From contig CAIYPP010000118.1 in assembly GCA_903928115.1 (NCBI GenBank), positions 42,217-106,216 on the forward strand: 64,000 bases of DNA, given 5' to 3'. Shown piece by piece: positions 1 through 9,232 of the stretch (its first letter is position 1; every line of letters starts with the position of its first letter). The position numbers and the translations under genes were made by a program. The notes under the pieces were generated by a model. It saw nothing but the letters and a program-made list of their open reading frames with translations, ran no database searches and was not told the DNA's origin. The stretch comes from an uncultured Planctomycetota bacterium. Its GTDB lineage: Bacteria; Planctomycetota; UBA1135; GCA-002686595.

Positions 1-1236
1 GGTGCTCCCGTGGACATGGCCGGACTTCACGCCGCCTCCCGCGAGCCACATGCTGAAGCAGCGCGGGTGGTGGTCGCGGCCGTAGTCGTTCTCGGTCATT
101 CGGCCTTGGCAGTACACCGTTCGCCCGAACTCGCCGCCCCAGATCACGAGCGTGTCGTCGAGGAGCCCTCGCGCAGCAAGATCCTGGACGAGCGCCGCCG
201 AAGCCTGATCTGTCTGCCGACACTGATGCGTGATCCCGCCGGGCAAGCTGCCGTGCTGGTCCCAGCCTTGGTGAAAGAGCTGCACAAATCGCACGCCGCG
301 TTCGACGAGGCGGCGTGCGAGCAAGCAGTTCGCAGCGAACGTGCCTGCGTCGCGCGAGCCAGGACCGTACAGCTCGAACGTCGCCTCGCTCTCTTCGGCG
401 AGGCTCGTCGCGTCCGGCACGCTCATCTGCATTCGATATGCAAGCTCCGCTTGCGCGATGCGCGCCGCGATTTCGGGATCGTGCTCGCACTCCGTCGCAC
501 TCCGCGCGAGCGCTCCGAGCGCGTCGAGCATCGCCCGCCGAGACTCGCGCGAGACGCCTGCGGGGTTCTTGAGGAACAAGACGGGTTCGGCGCCGGAGCG
601 CAGCTGGACGCCCTGGTGTTCACTTGGAAGAAACCCGGATCCCCAAAGGCGTGAGTAGAGCGGCTGGTCGCGCTGCGCGTCCTTCGAGACGAGCACGACG
701 AAAGCAGGCAGGTCCGCGTTCATCGAGCCGAGGCCGTAGCTCAACCATGCGCCCATCGACGGACGCCCCGCAATCTGGCTGCCGGAGCAGAAAAACGTGA
801 TCGCAGGATCGTGGTTGATCGCCTCGGTATGGACGGCGCGCAGGACGCACAGTCGATCCGCGATGCGTGCGGTGTGGGGGAGCAGGTCGCTCACTTCGAG
901 CCCCGACTCACCGTGCCGCGCGAAGCCCGTGAACGAGCTCGCAACCTTCAGCACACCTTGATTGCCGCTCATCCCCGTGAGGCGCTGGCCACCGCGCACG
1001 CTCTCCGGCAGAGGCGTACCGTGGAGTGCTCGTAGCCCCGGCTTGGGGTCTAGCGTTTCCAGTTGCGATGGGCCGCCCGATTGGAACAGGTAGATCACGC
1101 GCTTGGCGCGCGCCGCGTGATGCACGCCGAGCTTGACACCGTCTTGTGCGCGCAGGAGGTCACCGAGCGCGAGTGCTCCGAGGCCGAGCCCCGCGCCCTT
1201 CAGCAAGACGCGCCGATCCAAGTGCTCCTGATTCAT
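1..1236 (-). CDS. DUF1501 (sulfatase-fold) secreted protein, C-terminus cut by the window edge
   Basis: The 412 visible codons start at an ATG (1236) that overlaps the stop of the upstream PSCyt1/DUF1553 gene by 4 bases. The N-terminus has a twin-arginine-like signal (RRVLLKGAGLGLGALALGD, residues 8-26). It is followed by DUF1501 hallmarks: YLFQSGGPSQLETLDPKP, an H-E-x-I-N-H-D segment, and WGGEFGRTVYCQGR with a following DHHPRCFSMWLAGGG. DUF1501 proteins belong to the alkaline phosphatase/sulfatase superfamily and in Planctomycetota are almost always paired with PSCyt1/DUF1549/DUF1553 proteins, as here. Substrates of the pair are not established; an extracytoplasmic role, possibly in polysaccharide use, is the usual guess. 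Only the C-terminus is missing. Confidence 0.93.
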   Translation of the reverse strand, partial: MNQEHLDRRVLLKGAGLGLGALALGDLLRAQDGVKLGVHHAARAKRVIYLFQSGGPSQLETLDPKPGLRALHGTPLPESVRGGQRLTGMSGNQGVLKVASSFTGFARHGESGLEVSDLLPHTARIADRLCVLRAVHTEAINHDPAITFFCSGSQIAGRPSMGAWLSYGLGSMNADLPAFVVLVSKDAQRDQPLYSRLWGSGFLPSEHQGVQLRSGAEPVLFLKNPAGVSRESRRAMLDALGALARSATECEHDPEIAARIAQAELAYRMQMSVPDATSLAEESEATFELYGPGSRDAGTFAANCLLARRLVERGVRFVQLFHQGWDQHGSLPGGITHQCRQTDQASAALVQDLAARGLLDDTLVIWGGEFGRTVYCQGRMTENDYGRDHHPRCFSMWLAGGGVKSGHVHGST

Positions 1237-4200
1237 CGGATCACCACCGCGGCATCGCTTGCAAGCAGCGTTGAGCACGCGAGCACGAGGGCGGCGAGCT
1301 CTGCATCCGACTCTCCGCAGACGTCGCGCGCGCCCTGCAAGTCCCCCGAGAATCGTACGGACTCGGACTCAACGAGGGAGAGCAGGGCTTCCAGCTCCGC
1401 CGCCTCCGGCTCGCGCGTGCCGACGAGCTCGAACGATCGCTCGAGCCGTTTCGTGCGATCTACGGATTCGCGCGCCACGCGCAGCGCAAGCGCGCGAGCG
1501 CACTCGACGAAGACGGGATCGTTCCAGAGCACGAGGGCCTGCAGGGGCGTGTTCGTGGATCCCCTCCGCGGCTGGCACTGCTCTCTCGCTCCCGCGTCGA
1601 AGGTGCTCATGTTGGGCACCGGAACGGTGCGCTTGCGGAACGTGTAGAGGCTGCGGCGATGAGCGTTCGGGCCGGAATCGGCGCTGTATCCACCGCCTTG
1701 CCCCGCATCGCTCCACAGGCCCTCGGGCTGCCACGGTCGCACCGAAGGCCCACCGACCTGCTCCACGAGTACGCCCGCCGCGAGCAGCGCGCTGTCGCGC
1801 AGCATCTCGGCGCTCATGCGCATCGAAGGTCCCCGTGCGAGGCGCTCGTTGCTCGGATCCGATGCACGCTCCTCCGCGCTACAGACCGAAGACTGCCGGA
1901 ATGTCGCGCTGAGGACGATGCGCCGAAGTGTCGCGCGCAGATCCCACGGCTGGAGTCGCTCGCCTTGGCCATGCACGAACTCGTACGCAAGGAGATCGAG
2001 AACCTCGGGATGCGAGGGGAAACTGCCCTGCAGGCCGAAGTTCTCGCTCGACTCGACAAGCCCGCGACCAAAAGCCTGCTCCCACAGGCGATTGACTGCG
2101 ACCCGCGCGACGAGTGGGTTGCGCGGATCGAGCATCCAGCGCGCGAGCCCTGCACGGTCCTTGGGCAGGTTCTCATCAAAAGCGAGCACTGCATCGAGAG
2201 CGCCTGGGGCCACTTCGCTGCTCAGGTCCGGCTGGTCGTACGCGCCTCGCCGCAGCACGTGCGTCGGCGGGTTGCGGGCGGAATCCCGCATGCAAGCGAA
2301 GGCGGGGATCGGATCCAAGTGCGCCGCGAGCTCGCGCTGCGCATTGCGTAGCGCTTCACGCGCAGCCCCAACGTCGGCGTCGACGACGTCGACCGCATGC
2401 TCCATCCGTGAGTCGTCGCTGCACGGTGGCAACGACAGGCCATCGGAGATCGCGACCGCGGCGGCCTCGGCGGCGCTCAGCGCTCGTCTCCAGATGCGCA
2501 GCTCATCCATCGAGCCGCCGCGGAAGCCGTTCCCGCGCGAGCGCGATCCGACCTCGAGCGTGTGCGTCGCCAGCGGGCCGTCGAGCTCGTCGCGCACGAC
2601 CTCGGTCTGAACGCAGATGCCGTTGACGTAGATGCGTAGCCCCGTCGCTCGCGACGATCCGTCGTAGGTCACAAGGACGTGGGTCCACTCCCCGAGGGGC
2701 AGTGGCTCTCGCGTGCGCACACTCGCTGCCGAGCCGGGCCACAGGTGGATCGCACTCCAGCGCACGTGCCCATCGACGATCTCGAGCTCGATCCCGGATG
2801 CGTCGGCGTCCTGCGTGTAGAAGCCCGAGGCGTGCACGAGCGCAGCCCGCGCGTTGCGCTCCGTGGGCCGCAACCACATCGCAAGGCTGAGCTCGTCGTG
2901 CCGCCCGAAGCCAGAGAAGCCATCGAGCCAGAGCCCTGCATCTCCGTCGAATCTCGCGCTCTTTCCGACGCGTCCTTCGTCGAGCTCCAACTGCCCGAGC
3001 TGCTCGGGGCGGTGGCGATCCGTGCTCGCATGCTTGCCGTCTAGGACTCGGTTGGGCGTGAGTCCCTCGGCAAGTTCGTCGAGCGGGTAGTGAGCTGCCG
3101 GGGGCGGCGCCGTAGGTGTCGGCAATGCGGAAGGCGGCTGCAAACGCACGCGTTCGACCGCTCGCTCGCGTTGCGAGTGGAACCGGAGCTCCGCTTCGTG
3201 AAGGGCCGCCCGGAGTTCCTGCTCCCGCCGCAGTTGCTCCGGCGTCGCGAGACGCACGAATGGCGGTGCAGCAAGGACAGGGAGGGCGTAGGGCTTCAGG
3301 CCATTCTCGTCGATGCGCCCGAACATGGCCGCGAGGGAGTAGAACTCGCGCGTCGGGATCGGGTCGTACTTGTGGTCGTGGCAGCGGGCGCACTCGACGG
3401 TCAGTCCGAGGAAGGTCGTACCGAAGGTGCTCACGCGGTCTGCGATCGCCTCCTGACGGAACTCCTCCGAGATCGAGCCACCTTCCTCCGTCATGCGATG
3501 CAGTCGATGAAAGCCCGTGGCGACTCGATCCTCGATCGTCGACGCCGGCTTCAGGTCGCCCGCGACGATCGCTGTCACGAAGTCGTCGTAGGGCATGTTT
3601 GACTGAAGCGCGCGCAGCAGCCAGTCGCGCCACGGCCAGGTGAAGGCGTTGCCGTCCGTCTGATAGCCGTGCGTATCCGCAAAGCGCGCGAGGTCGAGCC
3701 ACACGGTCGCCATATGTTCGGCCGCCCGCGGCGACGCGAGCATCGCATCGACGCGCCGCGCGTATTCCGCGTCGCTTGGCGTACGCGCAAACTCTGCGGC
3801 GTCTTCGGGGCTCGGAGGGAGTCCCGTGAGTACGAGCGACGCGCGACGCAACAACACGCGCGGGTCGGCTTGGGACTTGGGCTCGAGCCCGCGGCGCTCC
3901 AGCGCGGCCAAGACGTGGAGGTCGAGCTCGTCGCGCGCCCAGGTCCGCGCCTGCACCCGGGGCGCTTGCGGTCGCTTGGGTGCGACGAACGCCCAGTGCG
4001 GTGTGTACGTCGCGCCGCTCTCGAGCCATCGCATCAGGAGTTCGCGCTCCCCATCCGTCAGCGGGCGCTTCAGCTTCGGCGGAGGCATGACCTCGTCGGG
4101 ATCATGGCTCGCGATCCGCCGCGCCATCTCACTCGACCTGCCGTCGGCGAGGATCGCTCGCGCACCCTCTTCCGTATCCAGCCGCAACTCCGCCTTGCGC

Positions 4201-4382
4201 TTGGCTTCGTCCGGTCCGTGACAGCTGAAGCAGCGATCCGCGAGCAGCGGCCGGATGTCGCGGTCGAAGCGAGGCGAATCGACGGGCTGCGGCGCGTAGA
4301 GCACGCTGGCGCACGCCGCCGCGGACAGCGCCGCGACCAGCATGAAGCGAGTCGTCTTGCCCGGCGTCGCTGCGCGCTGCAT
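1233..4382 (-). CDS. Planctomycete cytochrome C / DUF1549 / LamG / DUF1553 protein
   Basis: A 1049-residue exported protein. The ATG at 4382 follows a good ribosome site (GAAGGAGCGAGCG) and begins a signal-like hydrophobic segment (residues 13-30); an open frame upstream to 4478 overlaps the previous gene and is unlikely. Domains in order: a PSCyt1 heme segment with CFSCH at 51-55, DUF1549 (about 120-330), a LamG/concanavalin-like insertion (about 440-640), and DUF1553 (about 740-1000) containing GREP-like and [13 protein letters not shown] motifs. This architecture is characteristic of Planctomycetota and Verrucomicrobiota. It is translationally coupled to the downstream DUF1501 gene, so the two probably form one secreted module. 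The catalytic role is unknown; the heme suggests electron transfer and LamG suggests glycan binding. Confidence 0.93.
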   Translation of the reverse strand: MQRAATPGKTTRFMLVAALSAAACASVLYAPQPVDSPRFDRDIRPLLADRCFSCHGPDEAKRKAELRLDTEEGARAILADGRSSEMARRIASHDPDEVMPPPKLKRPLTDGERELLMRWLESGATYTPHWAFVAPKRPQAPRVQARTWARDELDLHVLAALERRGLEPKSQADPRVLLRRASLVLTGLPPSPEDAAEFARTPSDAEYARRVDAMLASPRAAEHMATVWLDLARFADTHGYQTDGNAFTWPWRDWLLRALQSNMPYDDFVTAIVAGDLKPASTIEDRVATGFHRLHRMTEEGGSISEEFRQEAIADRVSTFGTTFLGLTVECARCHDHKYDPIPTREFYSLAAMFGRIDENGLKPYALPVLAAPPFVRLATPEQLRREQELRAALHEAELRFHSQRERAVERVRLQPPSALPTPTAPPPAAHYPLDELAEGLTPNRVLDGKHASTDRHRPEQLGQLELDEGRVGKSARFDGDAGLWLDGFSGFGRHDELSLAMWLRPTERNARAALVHASGFYTQDADASGIELEIVDGHVRWSAIHLWPGSAASVRTREPLPLGEWTHVLVTYDGSSRATGLRIYVNGICVQTEVVRDELDGPLATHTLEVGSRSRGNGFRGGSMDELRIWRRALSAAEAAAVAISDGLSLPPCSDDSRMEHAVDVVDADVGAAREALRNAQRELAAHLDPIPAFACMRDSARNPPTHVLRRGAYDQPDLSSEVAPGALDAVLAFDENLPKDRAGLARWMLDPRNPLVARVAVNRLWEQAFGRGLVESSENFGLQGSFPSHPEVLDLLAYEFVHGQGERLQPWDLRATLRRIVLSATFRQSSVCSAEERASDPSNERLARGPSMRMSAEMLRDSALLAAGVLVEQVGGPSVRPWQPEGLWSDAGQGGGYSADSGPNAHRRSLYTFRKRTVPVPNMSTFDAGAREQCQPRRGSTNTPLQALVLWNDPVFVECARALALRVARESVDRTKRLERSFELVGTREPEAAELEALLSLVESESVRFSGDLQGARDVCGESDAELAALVLACSTLLASDAAVVIR

Positions 4383-4393
4383 CGCTCGCTCCT

Positions 4394-6289
4394 TCAGCGG
4401 GCCGCCGCGGCGTCCATCTGCACGTTGCGGCCGTGGTCGAGGTAGTTCGCGGGGTTGCTCATGCCCGTGGTGTGGCACCAGCCGACGACATGGCCCATCG
4501 AGTTCGCGCCGGGCAGTTGTCCGCGGGTGCGCTCGACGGTTCCGTCTTCAGGGTCGGTGAGCAGCAGACCGGACAGGAAGTTGCAGGCGCCGCCGCTGTT
4601 CGAGGTCGTCCAGTAGCTCACCTCTGCGCGTGCCCAAGTCGGAATGCCTGCGAGCCATGTCGCAGCGCCGGAAGGCGTGAGGTTCGAGTTGGTTCCGCAG
4701 GTGAAGAAACCGAGCGAAGCGAGCGGGGTGCCCTGATAAGGGGTCGCCACACTCTGAATGAGTCGCGGGCCGAGCGCGTGGTCGAGTCCGCTCTCGTAGT
4801 AGGTCAAGAGGTGCAGCGCCGCGCAGCCGCCTTGGCTGTGTCCGACGACTCCGAACGAGGAATACTGCGCGGCGTAGAGCCGCGACGCGATCAGCTGCGC
4901 GAATTGGTCGTGCGAGCGGTTCGCGCTCGAATCGAGGAAGACGTACTTCGGCTCGCTGAAGTCCGCGGTCGGCCACGGCGGCACGGTCGAGCAGTAGCCG
5001 TGCACCAGCGCGAGGCCCGGCTGGATCGGACGTTCGCCGCCCCACTGCGGTCGTGGCCCCACAGGAGTGTTCAGGCTCGACAAAAGCGCCGCCGCTCCAC
5101 CGGCGAAAGGCGTCGTGGGCACGGCGAGCGCCACGCTCGCACGCAGGGGCATGCGTGGGGCGAGCGCGAGCACGTCGGCCGTATCTGGATCCTGCACGCG
5201 CACGTTGCGGAGCTCGACGAGCTCGCTCGCTCCCGCGACATCGAGCCAGCGTCGGTCGAACTCGAGCTCCAGATTCCAAGCATCCTCGCTCCCGCGCGGC
5301 TCCATCATGCGCGCGAGCCAGCAGAGCGGCACGGTGTCGGAACCACGGCGGCCCCACACCTCCGCGGAGACCTGAACTCGCCGCGCCGAATCGCTCGGAT
5401 GCGCGGGTATCCCGATGGCACAGCGCGAGCCGTCGAGCGGGATCGCCCGCGCTTCTCCGTTCAGGTCGAGCAAGGGCTCGTGCATCACGAAGGCTAGGGG
5501 AACGCTGCGCTCGACGCGCTGTCCCGACATGGTTGCACCGAAGATGGTCGCGCAGGCACGCACTTCACCGAGGAGGTCGTCGGGGATCCACGCGCCGTAC
5601 ACGCCGTCGCCCCGCGCGTCGTCGCCGTGCTCGCCATCGTCGAACATCGGTACGCTCCGCGCCGCTCCCTCCGAGTGCAGCGTGCACTGCGCGGACAGTG
5701 CCTGCATCGAGCGCTCGTCCGCGCTGCGAGCCAAGATCGCGACCGGCGCTCCGCGAACTAGTGACGCTGTGCTCAGCCATGCGCGTGCGCCGAGTCCGCG
5801 GTCGCCGGTAAGGATCGCCCAGCCGTCGTCCGCATCGACCTCGGAGTCGGCTTCGATCCGCACTCTCCAGAGGCCCGCACGCGGCTTGAGCAACTCGCGG
5901 CGCACCAGCACGTGGCCTGGGAACAGCTCGCCCGCGAGCTCGCTCTGCCGCAGGACAGCGCCCGACGCGTCGAGATCTCGGAGCGGCTGCCCCTCCGGCG
6001 CCGCGAGCACGCGCCAGCGACTCGCCGACGCCGAGAGCAGTGCCAACGTGGAAGGCGCTCCCTCCTCGACGCGCATGCGGAGCTCCGCGCTCCACACGCG
6101 CCCAGCGTGCTCGAAGTGCAGCGGCTCGAACCTTGCGCGGGAAACGGTCGACGTCGAGCGTGGCTCCGGCAGCGTGACCACCCCTGTGAGGATGTCCGAC
6201 GGCGCTGCCACCACCTGTCGCGGCGTGAAGCCTTGCGCGAGGACCGCTAGCGCCAGCGTGCCGATCATGAACGCGATTGTCGCTCCCAC
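4394..6289 (-). CDS. Secreted alpha/beta-hydrolase, conditioned-medium-factor-like
   Basis: A 631-residue protein with an N-terminal signal segment (about residues 5-20). The N-terminal half is beta-rich and contains DDGEHGDDARGDGVYGAW, the acidic repeat seen in choice-of-anchor-type domains. The C-terminal half (from about 400) is an alpha/beta hydrolase with the nucleophile elbow GHSQGG (Ser about 485) and late His candidates in GHVVGWCH. The arrangement resembles conditioned medium factor (CMF) homologues and secreted lipase-like proteins. It ends 12 bases before the start of the PSCyt1 gene, whose ribosome site lies at that junction, so it probably heads this minus-strand operon. Substrate unknown. 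An alternative start is the Met at codon 8. Confidence 0.75.
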   Translation of the reverse strand: MGATIAFMIGTLALAVLAQGFTPRQVVAAPSDILTGVVTLPEPRSTSTVSRARFEPLHFEHAGRVWSAELRMRVEEGAPSTLALLSASASRWRVLAAPEGQPLRDLDASGAVLRQSELAGELFPGHVLVRRELLKPRAGLWRVRIEADSEVDADDGWAILTGDRGLGARAWLSTASLVRGAPVAILARSADERSMQALSAQCTLHSEGAARSVPMFDDGEHGDDARGDGVYGAWIPDDLLGEVRACATIFGATMSGQRVERSVPLAFVMHEPLLDLNGEARAIPLDGSRCAIGIPAHPSDSARRVQVSAEVWGRRGSDTVPLCWLARMMEPRGSEDAWNLELEFDRRWLDVAGASELVELRNVRVQDPDTADVLALAPRMPLRASVALAVPTTPFAGGAAALLSSLNTPVGPRPQWGGERPIQPGLALVHGYCSTVPPWPTADFSEPKYVFLDSSANRSHDQFAQLIASRLYAAQYSSFGVVGHSQGGCAALHLLTYYESGLDHALGPRLIQSVATPYQGTPLASLGFFTCGTNSNLTPSGAATWLAGIPTWARAEVSYWTTSNSGGACNFLSGLLLTDPEDGTVERTRGQLPGANSMGHVVGWCHTTGMSNPANYLDHGRNVQMDAAAAR

Positions 6290-6330
6290 GGCATGGAACC
6301 GGAAGCCCTCCGAGGCACTAGACTGCGCGC

Positions 6331-7269
6331 ATGAGCAAGCTGCGACGCATTCCCACGTCGATGACCTCGGGCCACCACCTCGTGCTCGCGCTTCAGGCTT
6401 CGGGCTTCAAGGAGGTGGAGCACTCGGCCACGCCTCTCGAGCTCATCTCGTGGCGGGGCAAGCCGATCGAAGCCCACGCGGAGATCGTCGTGCGTCGCCG
6501 ACACATCGGCGCCACCGCAGACGACCTCGGCTTCGCGCGCGGCGCAGAGGGTCGCTACGAGGGCGTCGTCAGCGAGATCCTGCTCGGACGCTTCGATCGC
6601 CGTTGGTTCGCGGAGCTCGAGAAGCGCTACGCCGAGCTCGCGGGCGTCGCTCCTGCCGCGGAGGTTCCGCCCGCACCGGCGAGGCATTCATCGGAGCCTC
6701 CCGAGCCTCTCGAGTACGCCATGCCTGTGCCAGAGCGGCCCGCGGCAAGGCCTTCGCATCCGGACCGCCCTCCCGAGCCGCCGCGGCTTCCGTCGCCCAG
6801 CGCGCGCATCGAGACGCCCCCCGCGCGATCTACACCGATGCCGACCTTGCCGATCGACGCTGTGGAAATGGTGGACTCTGGGGCGACTGTCGCGACCGCG
6901 GACCCCAGCCGCGCGAGCATCGAGCAGGATGTCGTCGCGGTTCTCTCCGCCGCGAAGCGTGCCGGCCAAGGTGGCGGATGTCTGCAGATCTTCGCGATCT
7001 GGGCCTTCTTCAGCGCGGCAGCGCTCGCCATACGCGCACCTCTCTTGCTGCTCCTCGTCACCGTGGTTGCGGCGTGGGGCGCACTGCGCTCCCTCAAGTT
7101 GCGCAAGGAGCGCGCGTTTGCGGCTGCCGCCGCGGAGTTTCGCTCGCGCTTCGGCTCGCGCGCGGAGGCCCGCGAGCGCGCGTTGGCGAAGCTGCGCAGC
7201 GAGATCGGCCGACTCCCGAGCGAGCAGCGGAGCATCGTCGAGCACCTGCTGCGTCGGACGTCGTGGTGA
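6331..7269 (+). CDS. DUF1257 (Ycf35)-like protein with a C-terminal membrane segment
   Basis: A 312-residue protein in three parts. Residues 1-110 (MSKLRRIPTSM, then AEIVVRRRH and DDLGFAR, ending YAELAG) have the spacing of the DUF1257/Ycf35 family, a small cytoplasmic domain of unknown function. Residues 110-180 are a proline-rich low-complexity linker. Residues about 215-255 hold one or two hydrophobic helices, followed by a basic alpha-helical tail (KERAFAAAAAEFRSRFGS). The DUF1257 assignment is by pattern only. The gene diverges from the CMF-like operon with 41 bases between starts, and its TGA overlaps the GTG of the AlkB gene, so the two are co-translated. Function unknown. Confidence 0.6.
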   Translation: MSKLRRIPTSMTSGHHLVLALQASGFKEVEHSATPLELISWRGKPIEAHAEIVVRRRHIGATADDLGFARGAEGRYEGVVSEILLGRFDRRWFAELEKRYAELAGVAPAAEVPPAPARHSSEPPEPLEYAMPVPERPAARPSHPDRPPEPPRLPSPSARIETPPARSTPMPTLPIDAVEMVDSGATVATADPSRASIEQDVVAVLSAAKRAGQGGGCLQIFAIWAFFSAAALAIRAPLLLLLVTVVAAWGALRSLKLRKERAFAAAAAEFRSRFGSRAEARERALAKLRSEIGRLPSEQRSIVEHLLRRTSW

Positions 7270-7874
7270 GCCCGTCGGACGAGCGTGACGAACGCGCACG
7301 CGCAGCGCCGCTTCTGCGGCGTTTTCCAGCTTGGATCCCGTCCGCAGATGCGGATCGCTGGCTCGCGCGACTGCTCGCGGAGGTGCCTTGGAAGCAGGAG
7401 CACATCACGGTCTTCGGCCGCCGCCATGCGATGCCGCGCCTCTCGTGCTGGATGGCGGATCCCGGCTGCGACTACCGCTACTCGGACCTCCAGAACGTGG
7501 TCGAGCCCTGGTGCGCCACCGCCGTAGAGCTGCGCGAGCGCGTGTCGGTCGAGCTCGGCTGCCGCTTCAACTCCCTACTCCTGAACCTGTACCGCGACGG
7601 ACGTGACTCGATGGGCTGGCATGCCGACGACGAACGGGAGCTCGATCCGACGGCACCGATCGCGTCGCTCAGCCTCGGCGCCGCGCGGACCTTCCGCTTC
7701 CGCAGCCGCTCGCCGGACGGCCCGGGCCCCGTTGCGCTCGAGCTCGGCCATGGCGAGCTCGTCGTCATGGACGCTCCCACTCAGGAGCACTGGCAGCATG
7801 CGCTGCCTCGGCGGCTGCGCGTGCGCTCCCCGCGGGTGAACCTGACCTTCCGCGTCGTTCGGCCAAGTCCCTGA
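7266..7874 (+). CDS. AlkB-family 2-oxoglutarate/Fe(II) dioxygenase
   Basis: A 202-residue enzyme of the AlkB/ALKBH2-3 type that oxidatively removes alkyl groups from damaged nucleic-acid bases. The iron site is visible as H119-x-D121 (MGWHADDE) and H178 (WQHALP); the 2-oxoglutarate arginines are in RVNLTFR (190-196). The substrate lid motif CDYRYSD (68-74) and SLSLGAARTFRFR are also typical. The frame is open far upstream, but homology begins near residue 10, and GTG 7266 overlaps the preceding stop (GTGA), so that start is preferred; the adjacent GTG 7263 is possible. A terminator hairpin for the opposing pilus operon begins immediately after its stop. Confidence 0.92.
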   Translation: MSPSDERDERARAAPLLRRFPAWIPSADADRWLARLLAEVPWKQEHITVFGRRHAMPRLSCWMADPGCDYRYSDLQNVVEPWCATAVELRERVSVELGCRFNSLLLNLYRDGRDSMGWHADDERELDPTAPIASLSLGAARTFRFRSRSPDGPGPVALELGHGELVVMDAPTQEHWQHALPRRLRVRSPRVNLTFRVVRPSP

Positions 7875-7918
7875 AAAGCCTCGCGGGCCGCCGCTCGTCT
7901 TTGAGCCGCGACCCGCGA
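7874..7918 (-). terminator. Intrinsic terminator of the Tad/Flp pilus operon
   Basis: On the minus strand, 7903-7918 pairs with 7881-7896 over 16 positions with one mismatch and one G-U pair. The loop is AAAGAC and the stem is followed by GGC-TTTT (7874-7877). It lies just after the last prepilin gene, so it ends the pilus transcript. It may also act on the converging AlkB transcript, but there is no T run in that direction. Confidence 0.8.
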
Positions 7919-7945
7919 ATCGTGGGAATCGAGCGCGATCGGCGA

Positions 7946-8125
7946 CTAGTCGCCGCTGGCCTTGTTGACGTAGCGCACCGTGAACTTGACCTTCTCGTTG
8001 ATCTTGTCGTTCAACTCGTCGAAGACCGCCACGGAGCCACCTGCGCAGACAACGCCAGTGATCGCGAGCTCCGTCGACTCAGCGCCGCGTTCATCGCGGA
8101 GGAAGTGGAGGATCCAACGGGTCAT
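7946..8125 (-). CDS. Flp-type prepilin A (divergent third copy)
   Basis: A 59-residue prepilin: a short basic leader (MTRWILHFLRDERG), then the cleavage site and mature start AESTEL, then a hydrophobic helix (AITGVVCAGGSVAVF). Glu is at mature position +5, as required for TadV/CpaA processing. The usual +6 Tyr is Leu. The C-terminus (KVKFTVRYVNKASGD) diverges from the other two copies. The frame is open upstream to 8269, but the leader fixes ATG 8125. It is the most distal of three prepilins, separated from the second by a strong hairpin, so it is probably expressed less. Ends with TAG. Confidence 0.8.
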   Translation of the reverse strand: MTRWILHFLRDERGAESTELAITGVVCAGGSVAVFDELNDKINEKVKFTVRYVNKASGD

Positions 8126-8240
8126 GGCTTGAGGCTCGATTCTGTGCATAGCACGCTCAGCTTCCGGATCGGCCGAGGGGGAGGCGCCGCTGGAACCCTC
8201 TTCGGGAAACTTTGGAGCCGCGCCGGCTGGGCCGGAAAGT

Positions 8241-8270
8241 GTTGCGGCTCCAGTTGCCCGGAGCCGCAAC
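8241..8270 (-). terminator. Perfect 11-bp hairpin after prepilin B
   Basis: GTTGCGGCTCC (8241-8251) is perfectly complementary to 8260-8270, with an 8-base loop. It lies 21 bases after the stop of prepilin B on the minus strand. Only a weak T run follows (ACTTTCC), so it may be a partial terminator or a 3-prime stabiliser that favours prepilin B over prepilin A. Confidence 0.6.
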
Positions 8271-8291
8271 GCTGTGCGTGTTGCGCGACGA

Positions 8292-8471
8292 TCAGTTGCC
8301 GTCGGCGCTGTCGAGCTTGCCGATGAGCTCGTCGCCCTTCTGCTCGATCTTGTCCTTCAGCTCGGTGAAGCCGGCGACCGAACCACCACCGATAACGATG
8401 CCGGTGACGGCGACTTCGGTCGATTCCGCGCCGCGCTCGTCGGCGATAAACATCTTGATCCAGTTCTTCAT
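8292..8471 (-). CDS. Flp-type prepilin B
   Basis: A 59-residue prepilin nearly identical to prepilin C: leader MKNWIKMFIADERG, predicted cut after Gly14, mature AESTEV with Glu at +5 (residue 19), a glycine-rich hydrophobic stretch (AVTGIVIGGGSVAGF), then an amphipathic charged tail (ELKDKIEQKGDELIGKL). In the Tad system such subunits are cleaved by the prepilin peptidase encoded at 16.3-16.9 kb and polymerised into thin adhesive pili. The 59-aa length is standard. The tail is nucleotide-similar to prepilin C, indicating recent tandem duplication. Val replaces the usual Tyr at +6. Confidence 0.85.
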   Translation of the reverse strand: MKNWIKMFIADERGAESTEVAVTGIVIGGGSVAGFTELKDKIEQKGDELIGKLDSADGN

Positions 8472-8796
8472 GTCGGTTCCCAGACAGGGGGAGGGGTTGA
8501 GTCGCACCCGACCGAGCCCAAGTGCCACGGCCACTGCGACAAGGGAATGTTCCCCCGAGATCGGGCCGATGGGAAGTGACAAACTCTGAAATTCTGGCCC
8601 GACTAGAACGTTTCACTTCTGAATTATTCCCATTGTCGGTCGGTGACGAAGGGACGATCCGGGGCGTGAAAACAGACAACGCCGACCCGACCCCTCCAAG
8701 GGGCCAGGCCGGCGCCGCTGCGACGAGCGCCCCTCCGGTTGGGGGGGGCGAGGAGGAGTCCCGACGGGGCGCTCCAGCCGCAAGTCGTGTGTCGAA
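8472..8796. other. Intergenic region between prepilins B and C (325 bases)
   Basis: No gene is credible here. The stretch holds a long inverted repeat, GAGCGCCCC (8725-8733) with GGGGCGCTC (8766-8774), just after prepilin C on the minus strand; it could be a terminator or mRNA stabiliser, but lacks a T run. Around 8575-8640 there is an AT-richer island (minus strand GGAATAATTCAGAAG) that stands out from the GC-rich surroundings and may hold a promoter for prepilin B. Neither element is proven. Confidence 0.5.
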
Positions 8797-8976
8797 CTAG
8801 TCGCCGGTCGCGGCGTCGAGCTTGCCGATGAGCTCGTCGCCCTTCTGCTCGATCTTGTCCTTGAGCTGCGTGAAGCCCGCGACGGAGCCGCCCGCGAGGA
8901 CGACGCCCGTGATGGCAACTTCCGTCGACTCGGCGCCGCGCTCGTCCGCGATGAACATCTTGATCCAGTTCTTCAT
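8797..8976 (-). CDS. Flp-type prepilin C (promoter-proximal copy)
   Basis: A 59-residue prepilin with leader MKNWIKMFIADERG, cleavage after Gly14, mature AESTEV (Glu +5), hydrophobic AITGVVLAGGSVAGF and tail QLKDKIEQKGDELIGKL. The ATG at 8976 is preceded by TGGAGACATCGCAAC, a usable ribosome site; longer open frames upstream are fortuitous. It is the first of the three pilin genes downstream of tadD, separated from it by 256 bases, and so probably has its own promoter. Differences from prepilin B are confined to a few residues in the helix and the last five residues. Ends with TAG. Confidence 0.85.
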   Translation of the reverse strand: MKNWIKMFIADERGAESTEVAITGVVLAGGSVAGFTQLKDKIEQKGDELIGKLDAATGD

Positions 8977-9232
8977 GTTGCGATGTCTCCAGTAAAGGTG
9001 GGCAGTGGGAGTTCTTTCGAGAGAGAGTGGACGGCGCGGGGCACTCGCCCGTGCTGCGTCCAAGGGGAGTCTGCCCCGACTTGGGGCCCGAGGTCGGAAC
9101 GCGGCGCCGGAAACCTGTTTTGGGCGTCTGGGACCGCGCCGAGTTTTCCAAGGGCCGCCAAACGCCGCGCGCCGGCCTCCCCTGCGTGGGTGGAGACCGG
9201 CGCGCGGCGCTGCAGAGCTACGAGGAGCTCGA

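Noticed and set aside
5415..7262. Very long N-terminal extension of the AlkB frame
   Set aside because: It is antisense to the CMF-like hydrolase and out of frame through the DUF1257-like gene; composition is Arg/Ser-rich shadow sequence and homology starts only at about 7290.
8522..8800. 92-aa plus-strand frame between prepilins
   Set aside because: Covers hairpins and the antisense of prepilin regions; no domain-like sequence or start context.
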